Positions 33,894-44,285 are shown, counted from the first letter of the stretch. The stretch: DNA of 64,000 nt from Hofstenia miamia (GCA_004352715.1 SCFE01000001.1:1784569-1848568), one strand, 5' to 3'. Numbers and translations: made by a program. The notes: generated by a model from the sequence alone, not told the origin.

Positions 33894-34315
33894 TCATGGA
33901 TAGCCTTCAAATACTAGGACACTGTAGTACTTTTCAATAAAATTCTCGTATAGTTGGTGCAATTCAGGTGCCAATAAGTTCTTAAAATTCTCACAAGATT
34001 TGCGTGGTAATATAAGTTTGTACTTTTTCACCATTTCAATATACTTGTTGAAGTCTTCTTCGCTTCCGTTTATCGCAGCCAATTCGTGGATTTCGAGCTT
34101 TTTCATCTCCCCGTCCGACATTGCTTCGATGCATCTACATCTTCTTTGTGATTTTCAAACCATTTAGCATTTGCTTGATTATAGTCCTCTACAGTANTCA
34201 TCTCCCCGTCCGACATTGCTTCGATGCAATGCATATATGGGTCTACATCTTCTTTGTGATTTTCAAACCATTTAGCATTTGCTTGATTATAGTCCTCTAC
34301 AGTAATCTCAACCAT
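33894..34315 (-). CDS. Nested small helical protein, family copy D (interrupted by assembly duplication)
   Basis: The N-terminal half begins at the ATG at 34315 (MVEITVEDYNQANAKWFENH, then KEDVDPYMHCIEAMSDGEM). The C-terminal half runs from MKKLEIHELAAINGSEEDFN to the stop at 33894 (ending VLVFEGYP). They are separated only by a repeated segment around the single N at 34197. Ignoring the left repeat (34103-34196) gives a continuous family member of about 108 residues. The left repeat also lacks 13 bp present in the right copy, so it may be a second allele. The core differs from A/B mainly conservatively (HELAAINGSEEDFNKYIEMV). The upstream block is only weakly conserved (GGTACATTTACTGTCAATA, 34367-34385). 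Confidence 0.7.
34103..34303. other. Assembly duplication around a single N (34197)
   Basis: The sequence 34103-34196 is repeated at 34198-34303, both running from TCATCTCCCCGTCCGACATT to TCCTCTACAGTA. The right copy has 13 extra bases (ATGCATATATGGG). Only the right copy keeps the copy D reading frame. This is an unmerged contig overlap or two haplotypes. Confidence 0.85.
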
Positions 34316-34734
34316 TGCAACTGTTTAATGTGCTGTGCTTATCATCTAGCAAACAAAATACAATTTGGTACATTTACTGTCAATAATTCCGTTGACAGTA
34401 AGTTTGCTTTAGCACATTTTCTAAATCGTAAAATTTGTTTTCCTAATTCTCTTTTCGACATTGTATATGTTAAACATGTTTTTCTGAAGTCCGTTGTTTA
34501 CTTTATTTCGCATATTGTACTCGATTCTTACTCATCAGTACAGTATCGAAAATAATGTTTATGAAGATATAAAATACAAGATTTTGACATTGAAATTTTT
34601 TATTTATTTGAAATACGTTTTCAAAAATAATGGGCTTCGATTTCTACATGTGTTGATATTGTTTGTTTTGATCAAAATTAACAACAGGGATGCTGCAATT
34701 TAATTTTGAAAACCACTTTTGATAGGAAATAGGT

Positions 34735-35032
34735 CGTGGTTACTCTACCAGTCAACAGACTGAAGAGTGCGTGTCAACAGATCAAGTCCGTGACTCCTCC
34801 CCTGGAAGTATGCCCGCTAGGGCCGGCTTAATCATGCTTGACCTGGCGACCCCTGGCACGCAGAGTGCTGATCTGTGTTGAGTCTGATCACAGAGTGAAG
34901 CCGAAGGCTAAGCTTCATGAGAGGGTTGCGCCTCTCCAGCTTTCGCCAACCAAGGCTACTAACTGGGTGACTCGTGAGCATTTACTGTCTGCCTGTTATA
35001 AAGATCCAAAATAATATTTGGAGATAATAAAC
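34735..35032. repeat. GC-rich repeat-like block left of the 1000-N gap
   Basis: About 250 bp with composition utterly unlike its surroundings (roughly 55% GC by eye), with phrases such as CCCGCTAGGGCCGGC and GACCTGGCGACCCCTGGCAC. One plus frame stays open for about 44 codons (to the TGA after SADLC). It resembles the start of a mobile element whose interior failed to assemble. I cannot name the family. Confidence 0.5.
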
Positions 35033-36032
35033 NNNNNNNNNNNNNNNNNNNNNNNNNNNNNNNNNNNNNNNNNNNNNNNNNNNNNNNNNNNNNNNNNNNN
35101 NNNNNNNNNNNNNNNNNNNNNNNNNNNNNNNNNNNNNNNNNNNNNNNNNNNNNNNNNNNNNNNNNNNNNNNNNNNNNNNNNNNNNNNNNNNNNNNNNNNN
35201 NNNNNNNNNNNNNNNNNNNNNNNNNNNNNNNNNNNNNNNNNNNNNNNNNNNNNNNNNNNNNNNNNNNNNNNNNNNNNNNNNNNNNNNNNNNNNNNNNNNN
35301 NNNNNNNNNNNNNNNNNNNNNNNNNNNNNNNNNNNNNNNNNNNNNNNNNNNNNNNNNNNNNNNNNNNNNNNNNNNNNNNNNNNNNNNNNNNNNNNNNNNN
35401 NNNNNNNNNNNNNNNNNNNNNNNNNNNNNNNNNNNNNNNNNNNNNNNNNNNNNNNNNNNNNNNNNNNNNNNNNNNNNNNNNNNNNNNNNNNNNNNNNNNN
35501 NNNNNNNNNNNNNNNNNNNNNNNNNNNNNNNNNNNNNNNNNNNNNNNNNNNNNNNNNNNNNNNNNNNNNNNNNNNNNNNNNNNNNNNNNNNNNNNNNNNN
35601 NNNNNNNNNNNNNNNNNNNNNNNNNNNNNNNNNNNNNNNNNNNNNNNNNNNNNNNNNNNNNNNNNNNNNNNNNNNNNNNNNNNNNNNNNNNNNNNNNNNN
35701 NNNNNNNNNNNNNNNNNNNNNNNNNNNNNNNNNNNNNNNNNNNNNNNNNNNNNNNNNNNNNNNNNNNNNNNNNNNNNNNNNNNNNNNNNNNNNNNNNNNN
35801 NNNNNNNNNNNNNNNNNNNNNNNNNNNNNNNNNNNNNNNNNNNNNNNNNNNNNNNNNNNNNNNNNNNNNNNNNNNNNNNNNNNNNNNNNNNNNNNNNNNN
35901 NNNNNNNNNNNNNNNNNNNNNNNNNNNNNNNNNNNNNNNNNNNNNNNNNNNNNNNNNNNNNNNNNNNNNNNNNNNNNNNNNNNNNNNNNNNNNNNNNNNN
36001 NNNNNNNNNNNNNNNNNNNNNNNNNNNNNNNN
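35033..36032. other. Scaffold gap (exactly 1000 N)
   Basis: A conventional placeholder; the true size is unknown. Apparent open frames across it are artefacts. It lies inside WDR43 intron 6, so the intron length quoted here is nominal. Confidence 0.98.
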
Positions 36033-36200
36033 GGGACTCCGCAAAGCGACGCGCCCGTCAAGTGTTAGCTCAGCACCACCCTTCCGATCGGCTTTCGCCT
36101 TTCATAACGGGAGGTTAGCTTCTCCAGGAACCACCACGAGGAGGTACTCTCTAGGACGGTTCAGGCACACTTGCCCTTTCGGTTCCCGAGATATGAAATA
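36033..36200. repeat. GC-rich repeat-like block right of the gap
   Basis: About 165 bp of GC-rich sequence (GCGACGCGCCCGTC, CACGAGGAGGTACTCTCTAG) in an AT-rich context. With the block on the other side of the gap, this suggests a single repeat that broke the assembly. Confidence 0.5.
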
Positions 36201-36329
36201 ATGTTTCAGGCACTATAATTTACCAATTCATAAACATCTGTTGCGCTTTGAAATGTCATGATATTATTAATTACTTTTAAAATTCGTTTGTTTCTGGTTA
36301 TTTCTCGTCTTAGTTTTTGCATTTATAAT

Positions 36330-36900
36330 GCCAAAACACATGTCCTAATAGTAAAAATCCACCTCGAAGACCAATCTAGTCGTGAAATTGCAACATTAGT
36401 GGGTCGCCAAAAGACTTCAGTGAGTGACATTATAAACCGCTATAAAGATGAAAAACCGAATACTCCTCCCAAAACGACAGCGAAGAGTAACAAGAGGCTG
36501 ATAAGGCTGGCCAAATCTAACCCATTTCTCACTGCTACTCAATTGCAAAAGGAATGGACAAATGGAAATGCGTAACAGAACTGTTCGTAATATCCTCGAA
36601 AGAGGAGGATTGTCAGGTTATTTTGCATTGAAGAAGCCATATTTCTCAAAGACGCAGAGATTAAATCGACTTAGTTGGTGTAGGTTGCGTCAATGCAACA
36701 CTCTGTGGAATGGTCATATATTGTTTTTTCGGATGAATGCTGAACTGAACTTAGGCCTAAATTAAGAGTTTATGTGAGACTTCCAAGAGGTCCAAAGAAC
36801 TTAAAACTTCCAAGTATGGTTTGCAATCAATAATGGTATGGGCAGCTATTTGATAAAGTGGCAAAAAGCCTATTGCTAAAGTTGATGGAACTTATAAAAT
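36330..36900 (+). pseudogene. Tc1/mariner transposase relic, N-terminal half
   Basis: The plus strand encodes a Tc1-type paired-like DNA-binding region: SSREIATLVGRQKTSVSDII, then RYKDEKPN, PKTTAKSNKRLIRLAKSNPF and LTATQLQKEW. After a frameshift it continues TVRNILERGGLSGYFALKKP. The first catalytic block is ruined (ILFFRMNAEL where a FSDE-type motif is expected), followed by RVYVRLPRGPKNLK and an imperfect MVWAAI equivalent. It stops near 36900, with the second D and the E absent. It lies within WDR43 intron 6, just before exon 7. Confidence 0.72.
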
Positions 36901-37000
36901 TTAAAATATTTTTCGTTTTTCCAACCTTCAATAACTTTGCTTTAGTATTATAAAATTTTGCGTTTGTTGAACCTCAGTGTTATACTGAAATGGTGTTTAG

Positions 37001-37154
37001 GCTTAAGAAAACTTCGAAGCCCATTCATTCCAAAGTCTCGCTTTCTATAGCAGATGAAAAAACTAACTGTATCCCTATTATCGCCACTTTCTTTATTGAT
37101 GATAAGTTATTAGCAGTGTATGGAAATTGGAAAACGCATAGATTGGAACGAATG
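37001..37154 (+). CDS. WDR43: WDR43/UTP5 exon 7
   Basis: 154 nt between GTGTTTAG and GTAATG. Its first G completes the AGG left by exon 6. It encodes LKKTSKPIHSKVSLSIADEK, then IPIIATFFIDDKLLAVYGNW and ERM. The last part closely parallels human PIPILAAGF..MSLLLVYGSW..TIERV, a strong orthology signal. The in-phase join across ~11.8 kb supports a single gene. Confidence 0.82.
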
Positions 37155-37728
37155 GTAATGTTTTGCTTATCTTGAACCCTGTGCTCACTTTAAAATATTG
37201 TTTATTATTTAGTTATTAATTACACTTTCATTAGATCTTTGACGAAGTAATTTATTATTAATGATGAGGGACTTTGTGTCTTTTGTTAGGGATTTCTGTT
37301 AAAATTTACAATTTGGATTTTTTTGAAATCGATCGAACTTGAAAATTTGAGCAGTGCTAGTTCGAAAGTTTCAAAATCATTGTGTAAATGTAAAATATAG
37401 GGTTCTTAGGAACTCTAATTTTATTTGTCCCAGATCAATCTAGTCCCATTGGATTTGGTCCCATTCCCATAGTTTTCTGGCCCAATGCTTTCATTGGTGC
37501 CACGGCATAACTTCTATTTTGACCAAAGTTTGTAAAAAAGTAATATTCCCAGTCGCATGTTAGTCTCAGGCTACAGTCCCATGGGCATGTGATCAGAAAT
37601 CCTATGAAACCGAGCTGTCCCACAGAACTCTAGTTGTGCAACTAATGATAGAAATACAAAGTACACTCACCGGAAAAGTGATTTACCGCTACTCAAATTT
37701 GAATTTTAATGATTTACACATTTCTTCA

Positions 37729-38170
37729 ACTAGCATTAGATTTTTAGAAGGAACACCATGAAAAACACTCATCATTATAATTCTGCTTCATAGTTCTCGA
37801 TGTTTTTTCTATAAGTCAAAGTGTATTTAGGATATTCCAACAAAAACTACTCAACTCGTGCGCGCTTTAGCTACCGATGTAAACGTTGAGAAAAGTGATT
37901 TAAAATACGCTGCTGCAGATACCGCCAATGTATCCTTANNNNNNNNNNNNNNNNNNNNNAACTAGCATTAGATTTTTAGAAGGAACACCATGAAAAACAC
38001 TCATCATTATAATTCTGCTTCATAGTTCTCGATGTTTTTTCTATAAGTCAAAGTGTATTTAGGATATTCCAACAAAAACTACTCAACTCGTGCGCGCTTT
38101 AGCTACCGATGTAAACGTTGAGAAAAGTGATTTAAAATACGCTGCTGCAGATACCGCCAATGTATCCTTA
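37729..38170. other. Assembly duplication around a 21-N gap
   Basis: The 211 bp from AACTAGCATTAGATTTTTAG (37728-37938) recur exactly at 37960-38170, offset by 232 bp, with 21 N between (37939-37959). It duplicates the first part of WDR43 exon 8, including its splice acceptor. Identical copies flanking a gap point to contig ends that overlap but were not merged, and not to a real exon duplication. Confidence 0.88.
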
Positions 38171-38206
38171 CCTTCAAAAAAGTCAAAGCTTAATCCTGTG
38201 TCCGAG
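38063..38206 (+). CDS. WDR43: WDR43/UTP5 exon 8 (linker to Utp12 domain)
   Basis: 144 nt (48 codons), phase 0 to phase 0, between GTATTTAG and GTAATT. It encodes DIPTKTTQLVRALATDVNVE...SLPSKKSKLNPVSE, a low-conservation, Lys/Ser-rich linker between propeller and Utp12 domain, as in other WDR43 proteins. A truncated identical copy at 37831-37938 is the assembly duplicate and is not counted. Confidence 0.75.
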
Positions 38207-38343
38207 GTAATTTGCATTGGTTATAAACTATGATATAACTATACTCGTTGATTTCTATATAAACATTTTTAACGAAAGCATGTTAAACGTTAACACGAAA
38301 TACTCCTAATTGTTGCTTAGAGATGTTCATATTTTTCGTTTAG

Positions 38344-38454
38344 TTGAAGCTTGCTGACGTTATTAATAAACTTGAAGGCAATGCAGATTCAACACAATCG
38401 CTGGCAATGCTTCTTTCACAAGGTCTACAAAGTCATGACAACGACATCCTTTCC
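38344..38454 (+). CDS. WDR43: WDR43/UTP5 exon 9 (start of Utp12 domain)
   Basis: 111 nt (37 codons) between GTTTAG and GTATGT. It encodes LADVINKLEG...SLAMLLSQGLQSHDNDIL, matching human MDID...SFPVLLTQGLESNDFEML. The LxQGLxSxD motif is a hallmark of Utp12-domain proteins. Confidence 0.82.
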
Positions 38455-38495
38455 GTATGTTTTTTACAGATTCAGCAATTTTAATCCGTTTTTAG

Positions 38496-38582
38496 ATGGT
38501 ATTACAAAAATCGAATCTAAAATTAATAAAAAACACAGTTAAAGATCTTCCTGGTCCCCAATGTCTTGCATTGATACACGAG
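38496..38582 (+). CDS. WDR43: WDR43/UTP5 exon 10 (Utp12 domain)
   Basis: 87 nt (29 codons) after a 41-nt intron, between TTTTTAG and GTATGT. It encodes VLQKSNLKLIKNTVKDLPGP..LALIHE, parallel to human [28 protein letters not shown]. This is the best-conserved short segment of the gene. Confidence 0.85.
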
Positions 38583-39097
38583 GTATGTTTTTTTAGAGCT
38601 TTATTTCAAATTTTATGAATAGGTTTTGTACAACATTTTTAGATGGTTTAAAAATCGCGCTTTTAGTGTATCACTATAATTACACTTATACTTTTTGTCC
38701 AATACGAGTGCTTCAATGCTTAGTGATTTAAAAGGCCAACACTCATTGGTCATACATAAATCCATTATGCTTAAATTTGAGACCAGGTCCTAAAAGGTTT
38801 TATGATAGAAACCAGCTGTCTTACTATCTCTCGAAAATTTAATACAACAATTTCAATATTAATGTGTAACGCATTGTGTGCATTTTACATTACCAGAAGA
38901 ATAATTATTTTTTTCTTCAATCGTTTTAATTTCTCTAGATAGTTTAAATTGCTCTTTCAAAATTAAGTAGGATGCTTTGCATTAATGCTATTTAATTATC
39001 ACCAAGTGTCATTATTTTCAAAAAGTAATTTAGAATTTAATGAGGTGATGCAAGTGATTAAACAATTATCTTCGATTTACGTAATTAGATGTTTTAG

Positions 39098-39307
39098 CTT
39101 ATCCCCCGGCTTAATCTTCATTATGTTCGATCCAGTTCAGCTTGTTTGTGGTTAAAGCAGCTACTCATTTCAAGAATGTCCTATATCAGCAGTTTTCCAG
39201 ACATTGTGGAACGGTTGCGAAATGCTGACTTGGAAATCTCTCAGCGTATATCCGCGTTTGAAAGTGTTGCCAAAGTTCACTCTAAACTGGAATTGTTTTT
39301 AGAACAG
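39098..39307 (+). CDS. WDR43: WDR43/UTP5 exon 11 (Utp12 domain)
   Basis: 210 nt (70 codons), phase 0 to 0, between TGTTTTAG and GTATTG. It encodes LIPRL...CLWLKQLLISRMSYISSF and PDIVERLRNAD..ISQRISAFE, then VAKVHSKLELFLEQ. It parallels human LTKRL..[21 protein letters not shown] and [25 protein letters not shown], completing the helical Utp12 repeat that mediates t-UTP complex assembly. Confidence 0.85.
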
Positions 39308-39605
39308 GTATTGAAAAGCAGAACTTTCTTATATTCCACTTTTTATTTGATCGTTTACTCATCACTTGTTGTATATGCATTATCTTTTGTTTGAAATGGG
39401 TTTAGTAATTACAATTTTGTCACTATTGAAAGCCCCAAAATATTCATCGACTCATTGTTCGCTTAGATCTTTTCCCAAATTTGATGCTTACATACCGGGT
39501 GTGCCAATTTTTTATCAATAGAATCGGATATTTTGTGATTTGGGTTTCATTTTGTTGAACAATCGTATTATATTATTATTTGGTTGTAAAACATTTTTCT
39601 TTTAG

Positions 39606-39654
39606 ACTAGACCTCAAAGCGAGCCCTTAATACAAATTCAAAAGCTAATTGATG
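39606..39654 (+). CDS. WDR43: WDR43/UTP5 exon 12
   Basis: 49 nt between TCTTTTAG and a GTTTGT donor. It encodes TRPQSEPLIQIQKLID plus one base (G), which the next exon completes to GAT (Asp). The following intron is 46 nt. Confidence 0.68.
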
Positions 39655-39700
39655 GTTTGTATGCCTATAAACATCACCATTTATTGATTATTTTACTTAG

Positions 39701-39750
39701 ATTCCTCAGACGAAGAAATGTACACATCGCATGCCGAAAATGCTTACACG
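39701..39750 (+). CDS. WDR43: WDR43/UTP5 exon 13 (acidic tail begins)
   Basis: 50 nt between TACTTAG and GTGATT. It encodes (D)SSDEEMYTSHAENAYT. The SSDEE patch corresponds to the long Glu/Asp/Ser C-terminal tail of WDR43, here much shortened. It ends in phase 0. Confidence 0.62.
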
Positions 39751-41568
39751 GTGATTTTATATTTGGCTTTTCGTTTTCATAACCCTAGCCCTTTCCAACA
39801 ACATATCGGCTATTATTTGAGCATAAAATATTACTATTTTTTAAGTTACTTAACACTTATCAGGACGTCTGACACCATATTATTACCAGGGGCGAGGATA
39901 AGGAGTTCTTAATTTCTTAAATTCAGAACTCCTTGGCCGAGGCTGACATGTAATATTTAGGGGATGAGGGGCTAAATCTTATGTGGCTAAATATATATAT
40001 ATATATATTAACTTATTGAATAAATATAATTATTGGTACATTTAGGCTTGTAAAAATCAGTGCATTTATCCTATTACTAATAATAATCAATATAGTTGTA
40101 TTTTGAAAATTAATTTCAGAGATGGCTATATTGTGTTTTGGAAGCTTCGTTGCAGTTGGAGAAAGGGGCTATGGCCCCCTCAGCTTCGCTATTGATTATT
40201 ACCTATATAAATAAGCTTCAATTTCAAAAACATTTATTTATATAGAATATATTTTTAAATAGAAATATTTATTATAATACATACTGTTGCTTCTAATTGA
40301 TAATTGAAATGAAAACATAAAAGAAATTTAATAAAAAACATAATTATTATTTGTGGTTGCAATAATATACAGATAAATATACAGTCACTCAAAACAACAC
40401 CACTAGGGTTGCAAACAAGAGCGGAAAACTATATAGAGCACCCTTTGCATTATTTTGATTCGCAAACAATTATTATATATTATATATTATAAATATATGT
40501 ATTGCACGAGGGTATTCAAAATATAACGGACCGCAAATTTCCTAACTATTTTTACAAATTGTGTACATTTATCTTTATTTTATTAGTATTTATTATGTAT
40601 GCACTATTCTTCAATCCATGGATTGCGAGTTCAAATAAATTTACTCTCTCAAAAAACAATATTGTGAAGCAATGTTTCATACTGAGAGCACTGATCAAAA
40701 TTTGAATCAGCTATACTATAAATTTGGTAACGAGAGCAGCATTTCAAAATTTTTCTTGATTTTTGGTTGTTGAAGACTGCCTTAAAAGTTTCTCTCAACA
40801 TGCAAAAAAGTTTTCAAAAATCTATTGTTTTGTTTATGCCGTTTTTCTCCACAATAATGTCTATTATTACAAGCTATATGGACGAGAGTATAATAGAAAT
40901 TAAGATTCCACACATTATTTGTCTTCCAGTTGGAGTCCAACAAATTTTCACGAAACATTAACTCCTCTTTTAAAGCGATTGTAGATATAGCAAACAGTAG
41001 TCCTATAAATTATAAAATTGCATGTGAAGAAAATTTAACAGACGTCCTGTTAAGGGTTAAATAAGATTGAGAACTATTTTATTATTACAAGCCCATTTGC
41101 AACTTGTATAGTAATCAATTATTATTGTGAAAAAAAGTACTAGAAAAAAATTTATTTAGTTCTAAAAATATTGAGATATTGTCCTTTCATTTCGTCTTCA
41201 CGCAGTAAGTTCCAAATGTGGTCTCCCCACAGAAATTACAAAATAATGCTTGTATGTTTCTGTAAATTTCGTCGCCTTCTCAATGGTAATTTTGTTATTA
41301 AAAATACAAGTCATCATGCTTGCATTTTTTTGTTTTTGTAATTCTTGTGGCACAACATAAGTATACTGTTAAAGCATGGTTGTTTGAAAATGACAGGCTT
41401 TCACGGGATCCACTGGTTTATTATAATGTTAATAATGTTAATTAGCCCATTATAAAAAATTTATTGATTGATATACAAGAGTTTTGTAAATTATAAAACA
41501 CACATGTGTTAGAATTTAAAATAGCGCTAAAATCCAAGATTGCGGCCATAAGCAGTAAATATTAGTAT
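39751..41568. other. WDR43 intron 13, first part: AT-rich with repeat debris
   Basis: No coding exon was seen. It contains a 35-bp hairpin (39899-39933, AAGGAGTTCT...AGAACTCCTT), a short (TA)n tract near 39993 and a GGGGCTATGGCCCCCT palindrome near 40163. Short frames at 40502-40705 and 40767-40961 have no motif. Confidence 0.45.
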
Positions 41569-41570
41569 TA

Positions 41571-42095
41571 CAGTGTGACCTCGCCTATTCGCGGTTCGCC
41601 TTTCGCGGCCCGCATATTCGCGGGTTAAGAAAAGTTCCAATATGTGCAAATCTATTACGAGATAACCAAATGTGCTTTTCAAGTTATTCAATTGCATCAT
41701 TTAAAACTTTGTTAGTGAAGCGTCTTTTCCTCCAAAATCAAGTTCTGCAAAACTATGGAAGTTAAGATCGAGATAAAATTGGCTTATAAATTTGTTTTAT
41801 GATTTTATTTTGGTTTTTATATGCACAATATATTATACTACATGAATGAATTAAATTTGTAATCACTGTTTTTAAAATCACCGTATGTATTATTGTAAAA
41901 TATATAACCGTATGCAATACTGTTAGATTTTTACTGGATTAATGAGCAGAAGTATCTTTAGAGTGTTTGGGAAACATTTGGTAATGTATATAATATCATA
42001 CATATACGCTTTAAAACTGCATCCAATATTCGCGGTTTTTCGCTATTCGCGGAGTGGTAAAGAACGTAACCCCCGTGAATAATGAGGTCATTCTG
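41571..42095. mobile_element. pogo/Tigger-type MITE with TA target duplication
   Basis: A 525-bp element bounded by TA dinucleotides (41569-41570 and 42096-42097), with inverted ends CAGTGTGACCTCGCCTATTC and CAGAATGACCTCATTATTCA (the latter read from the right). Further TTCGCGG motifs are repeated inside both ends. The CAGT-x-GACCTC..TATTCGCGG terminus and TA duplication are characteristic of pogo/Tigger elements. The interior is AT-rich and non-coding, hence a non-autonomous copy. It lies in the last WDR43 intron. Confidence 0.8.
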
Positions 42096-42097
42096 TA

Positions 42098-43055
42098 TTT
42101 TTAAGCAGTGCCACACATTTTCAAATTAAAATCGAGTTATAAAGAGCATTAAAAATACTTAGTGACGTTTTGATCTTAAGAAAAATATTTTAAGATGACA
42201 TAATTAATGTTTAAAAATGGTTATATCATTTTCAACAAAACCCTTGTTTTTCATTATTAATCTTGATTTTCACTATACAGTTATAGGAAATCTTAGTTTT
42301 CTCAACGTTTCTGTGTTGAGAGTACTTCAAAACGTATATTCCAAGTTTTCTTATTCTGTTTTAAGTAATAATGATTTAGTAGTTATTAAAATTTAAAAAA
42401 TAGTAGTTTTAAGAATTTTTATATTAATAACCAAACAATTCCATATACACATTTTATTATATCTACAACATTAAACCGAATTGAAGTATTACCTGTACAA
42501 TGGTGAATAGTATTCGCATAGTATTTCATAAGTAGAGGTAAAGTGCATGTAAAATGGTGTTTTGCCTATTTTGGAGCTAATTAATTTCAATGTTAGATAC
42601 TTTTGGAACATTTAAATAGAATAATAATTAAATTAAGTAAGAGTACATTTTTACCTAAAGTAATTTAGAAAATAGCAAAAATTCAATTTTTTTTTCAAAA
42701 TATCAAATTTGAAGACCCTTGGATCCCCTGAAGAGATTGTATTACAAATAGGAGTCTTTAACTGTTAACAGCGTTGAGTTAATTTATATGCACTATATAT
42801 GTCCTATTTTAAGAGCAATGTGTACTGACACATAGCGGTTCACTTATAGTTGAAATTGAAATGTTTTGTTTAGTTGAATATATTTTTTACGAATTTATTT
42901 TGGTAGAATATATATTTAAGAGACAACACGTTTCAATGATTATAGTGTCTTTTACAGCCCCGTTTTTTACAACCTTATGGTGTTTAGATGACATTTAAAA
43001 ATATCATTTTTCGTAGATATTCCATTAAATTTTGTTAAATATAAATATGGTTTAG
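42098..43055. other. WDR43 intron 13, last part
   Basis: AT-rich intronic DNA up to the TTTAG acceptor at 43051-43055. No features were seen. Confidence 0.5.
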
Positions 43056-43115
43056 GAGGAAGAAGAAAATTCACCGGAGGACACTGGCAGTATCTTTAGT
43101 GATATCATTTTGTAA
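43056..43115 (+). CDS. WDR43: WDR43/UTP5 terminal exon
   Basis: 60 nt after GGTTTAG. It encodes EEEENSPEDTGSIFSDIIL and a TAA stop. The acidic run continues the SSDEE patch of the previous exon in phase, consistent with the acidic WDR43 C-terminus. The exon is short and lies 3.3 kb from the previous one, so it is less certain than the Utp12 exons. Confidence 0.6.
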   Translation, partial: EEEENSPEDTGSIFSDIIL

Positions 43116-44113
43116 ATATTGAAATACAGATTTTCAACTCACGCGTTTTCAGCCAATGAGCAGAGCTACTTACACTTACTTAGCCCAATATATTCAAACT
43201 CAGAATTTGCAAATTACCATTAAAAACGATGCTGCTTTCTAAATTCACGTTTTATAAAAGTCGTCATTCAAAAATCCATGTCATTGTTCAATTGTTTTTA
43301 ACTGAATTGTAATGTTTACATATCAATATAAATTCAACCTAAAAATATGTTTGAAGTCATTGGTTGTTGGTAAGTATCTTTCACTTAATTTTCCCCAATT
43401 TGAGGAACTTTTAAAAAAGAAATTAATCTGTAATCGGTCTTCAAAGGAAACTTGGGTGATCGGCGTTTCCAAACAATCAAAATTACTTAAGTGAACTATA
43501 ATTGTTTAGCTAGTTTTTTGCTCTTATTCTGAATATAGATTAATGTAGGTTCGTGTTTCATCTAATACATTCGTAGACAAGTCTTTGCATCAAAACATTT
43601 AGTATTTAAGGGTAAAACTAAAATTTTTACAACTTTACTATGGAATGTAGTTTTTGGATGAAAATTTACAGGAGTGTTACCCAGTAATGCGTCAGGGTAA
43701 CAGTGGATCTAGATATGGATATAAATCAGAAAATTATTTTACGGATAACCACGGATCAATTCCGATCAAAAATTCAGGCTAAAAGATCATTCATTCTTAT
43801 GGTGAATTTTTAAATAAAATGGCTTAAAATGAACGATGAATATAGTTTCACAATCATTTTGTTGTACAAATCTGACAATATTATACTTGTGTATCAATTA
43901 AATTACACTATGACACCTAATTACATGTTTAGTATATTAATTAAAATATTGGACTTGCTTAATGCACCACTCGTATTGAGGCATTTGAAATTTTAAAGAA
44001 TACCGAAGTATTCAAATTAGATCATTTCAACCAAGTCTAAATACCAAAAGAGGATTACATTTACATAAAATATTACTAATCTTTAAGATTTAGTGAAATA
44101 TAATATAAAATCA

Positions 44114-44190
44114 AATTTAGGGGGAATAATTTTGTAAAGAAACTGACGATGGCTTTTTAATGCGAAATATTTTTTGAATGGTTTTATTAG
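44114..44190 (+). repeat. Dispersed repeat, copy 2 of 2
   Basis: Matches 3317-3390 (shared GGGAATAATTTTGTAA and TTGAATG segments) in the same orientation, about 80% alike by eye. It sits about 100 bp downstream of the copy E gene. Confidence 0.55.
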
Positions 44191-44285
44191 TTATCCAATA
44201 TTTTATTTTAATATTGTAGATTTGCTGTCTACGTTTCAAATATAAAAAGGTTTTTAATAAACTTACATCTTAAACAACGAAAAAA

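Noticed and set aside
34735-34990. rRNA or tRNA gene in the GC-rich block
   Set aside because: No rRNA core sequence or tRNA A/B-box pair could be recognised; composition alone is not evidence.
34959-36118. Three long open frames spanning the 1000-N gap
   Set aside because: More than 90% of each is N; only a few real codons flank the gap. They are not genes.
37435-37623. 62-codon minus-strand frame in a WDR43 intron
   Set aside because: No motif; built from repeated GGTCCCAT-like words, so it is likely repeat-derived or chance.
37831-37938. Extra copy of the first part of WDR43 exon 8
   Set aside because: Identical to the start of 38063-38206 and ends at a gap; best explained as an assembly duplication.
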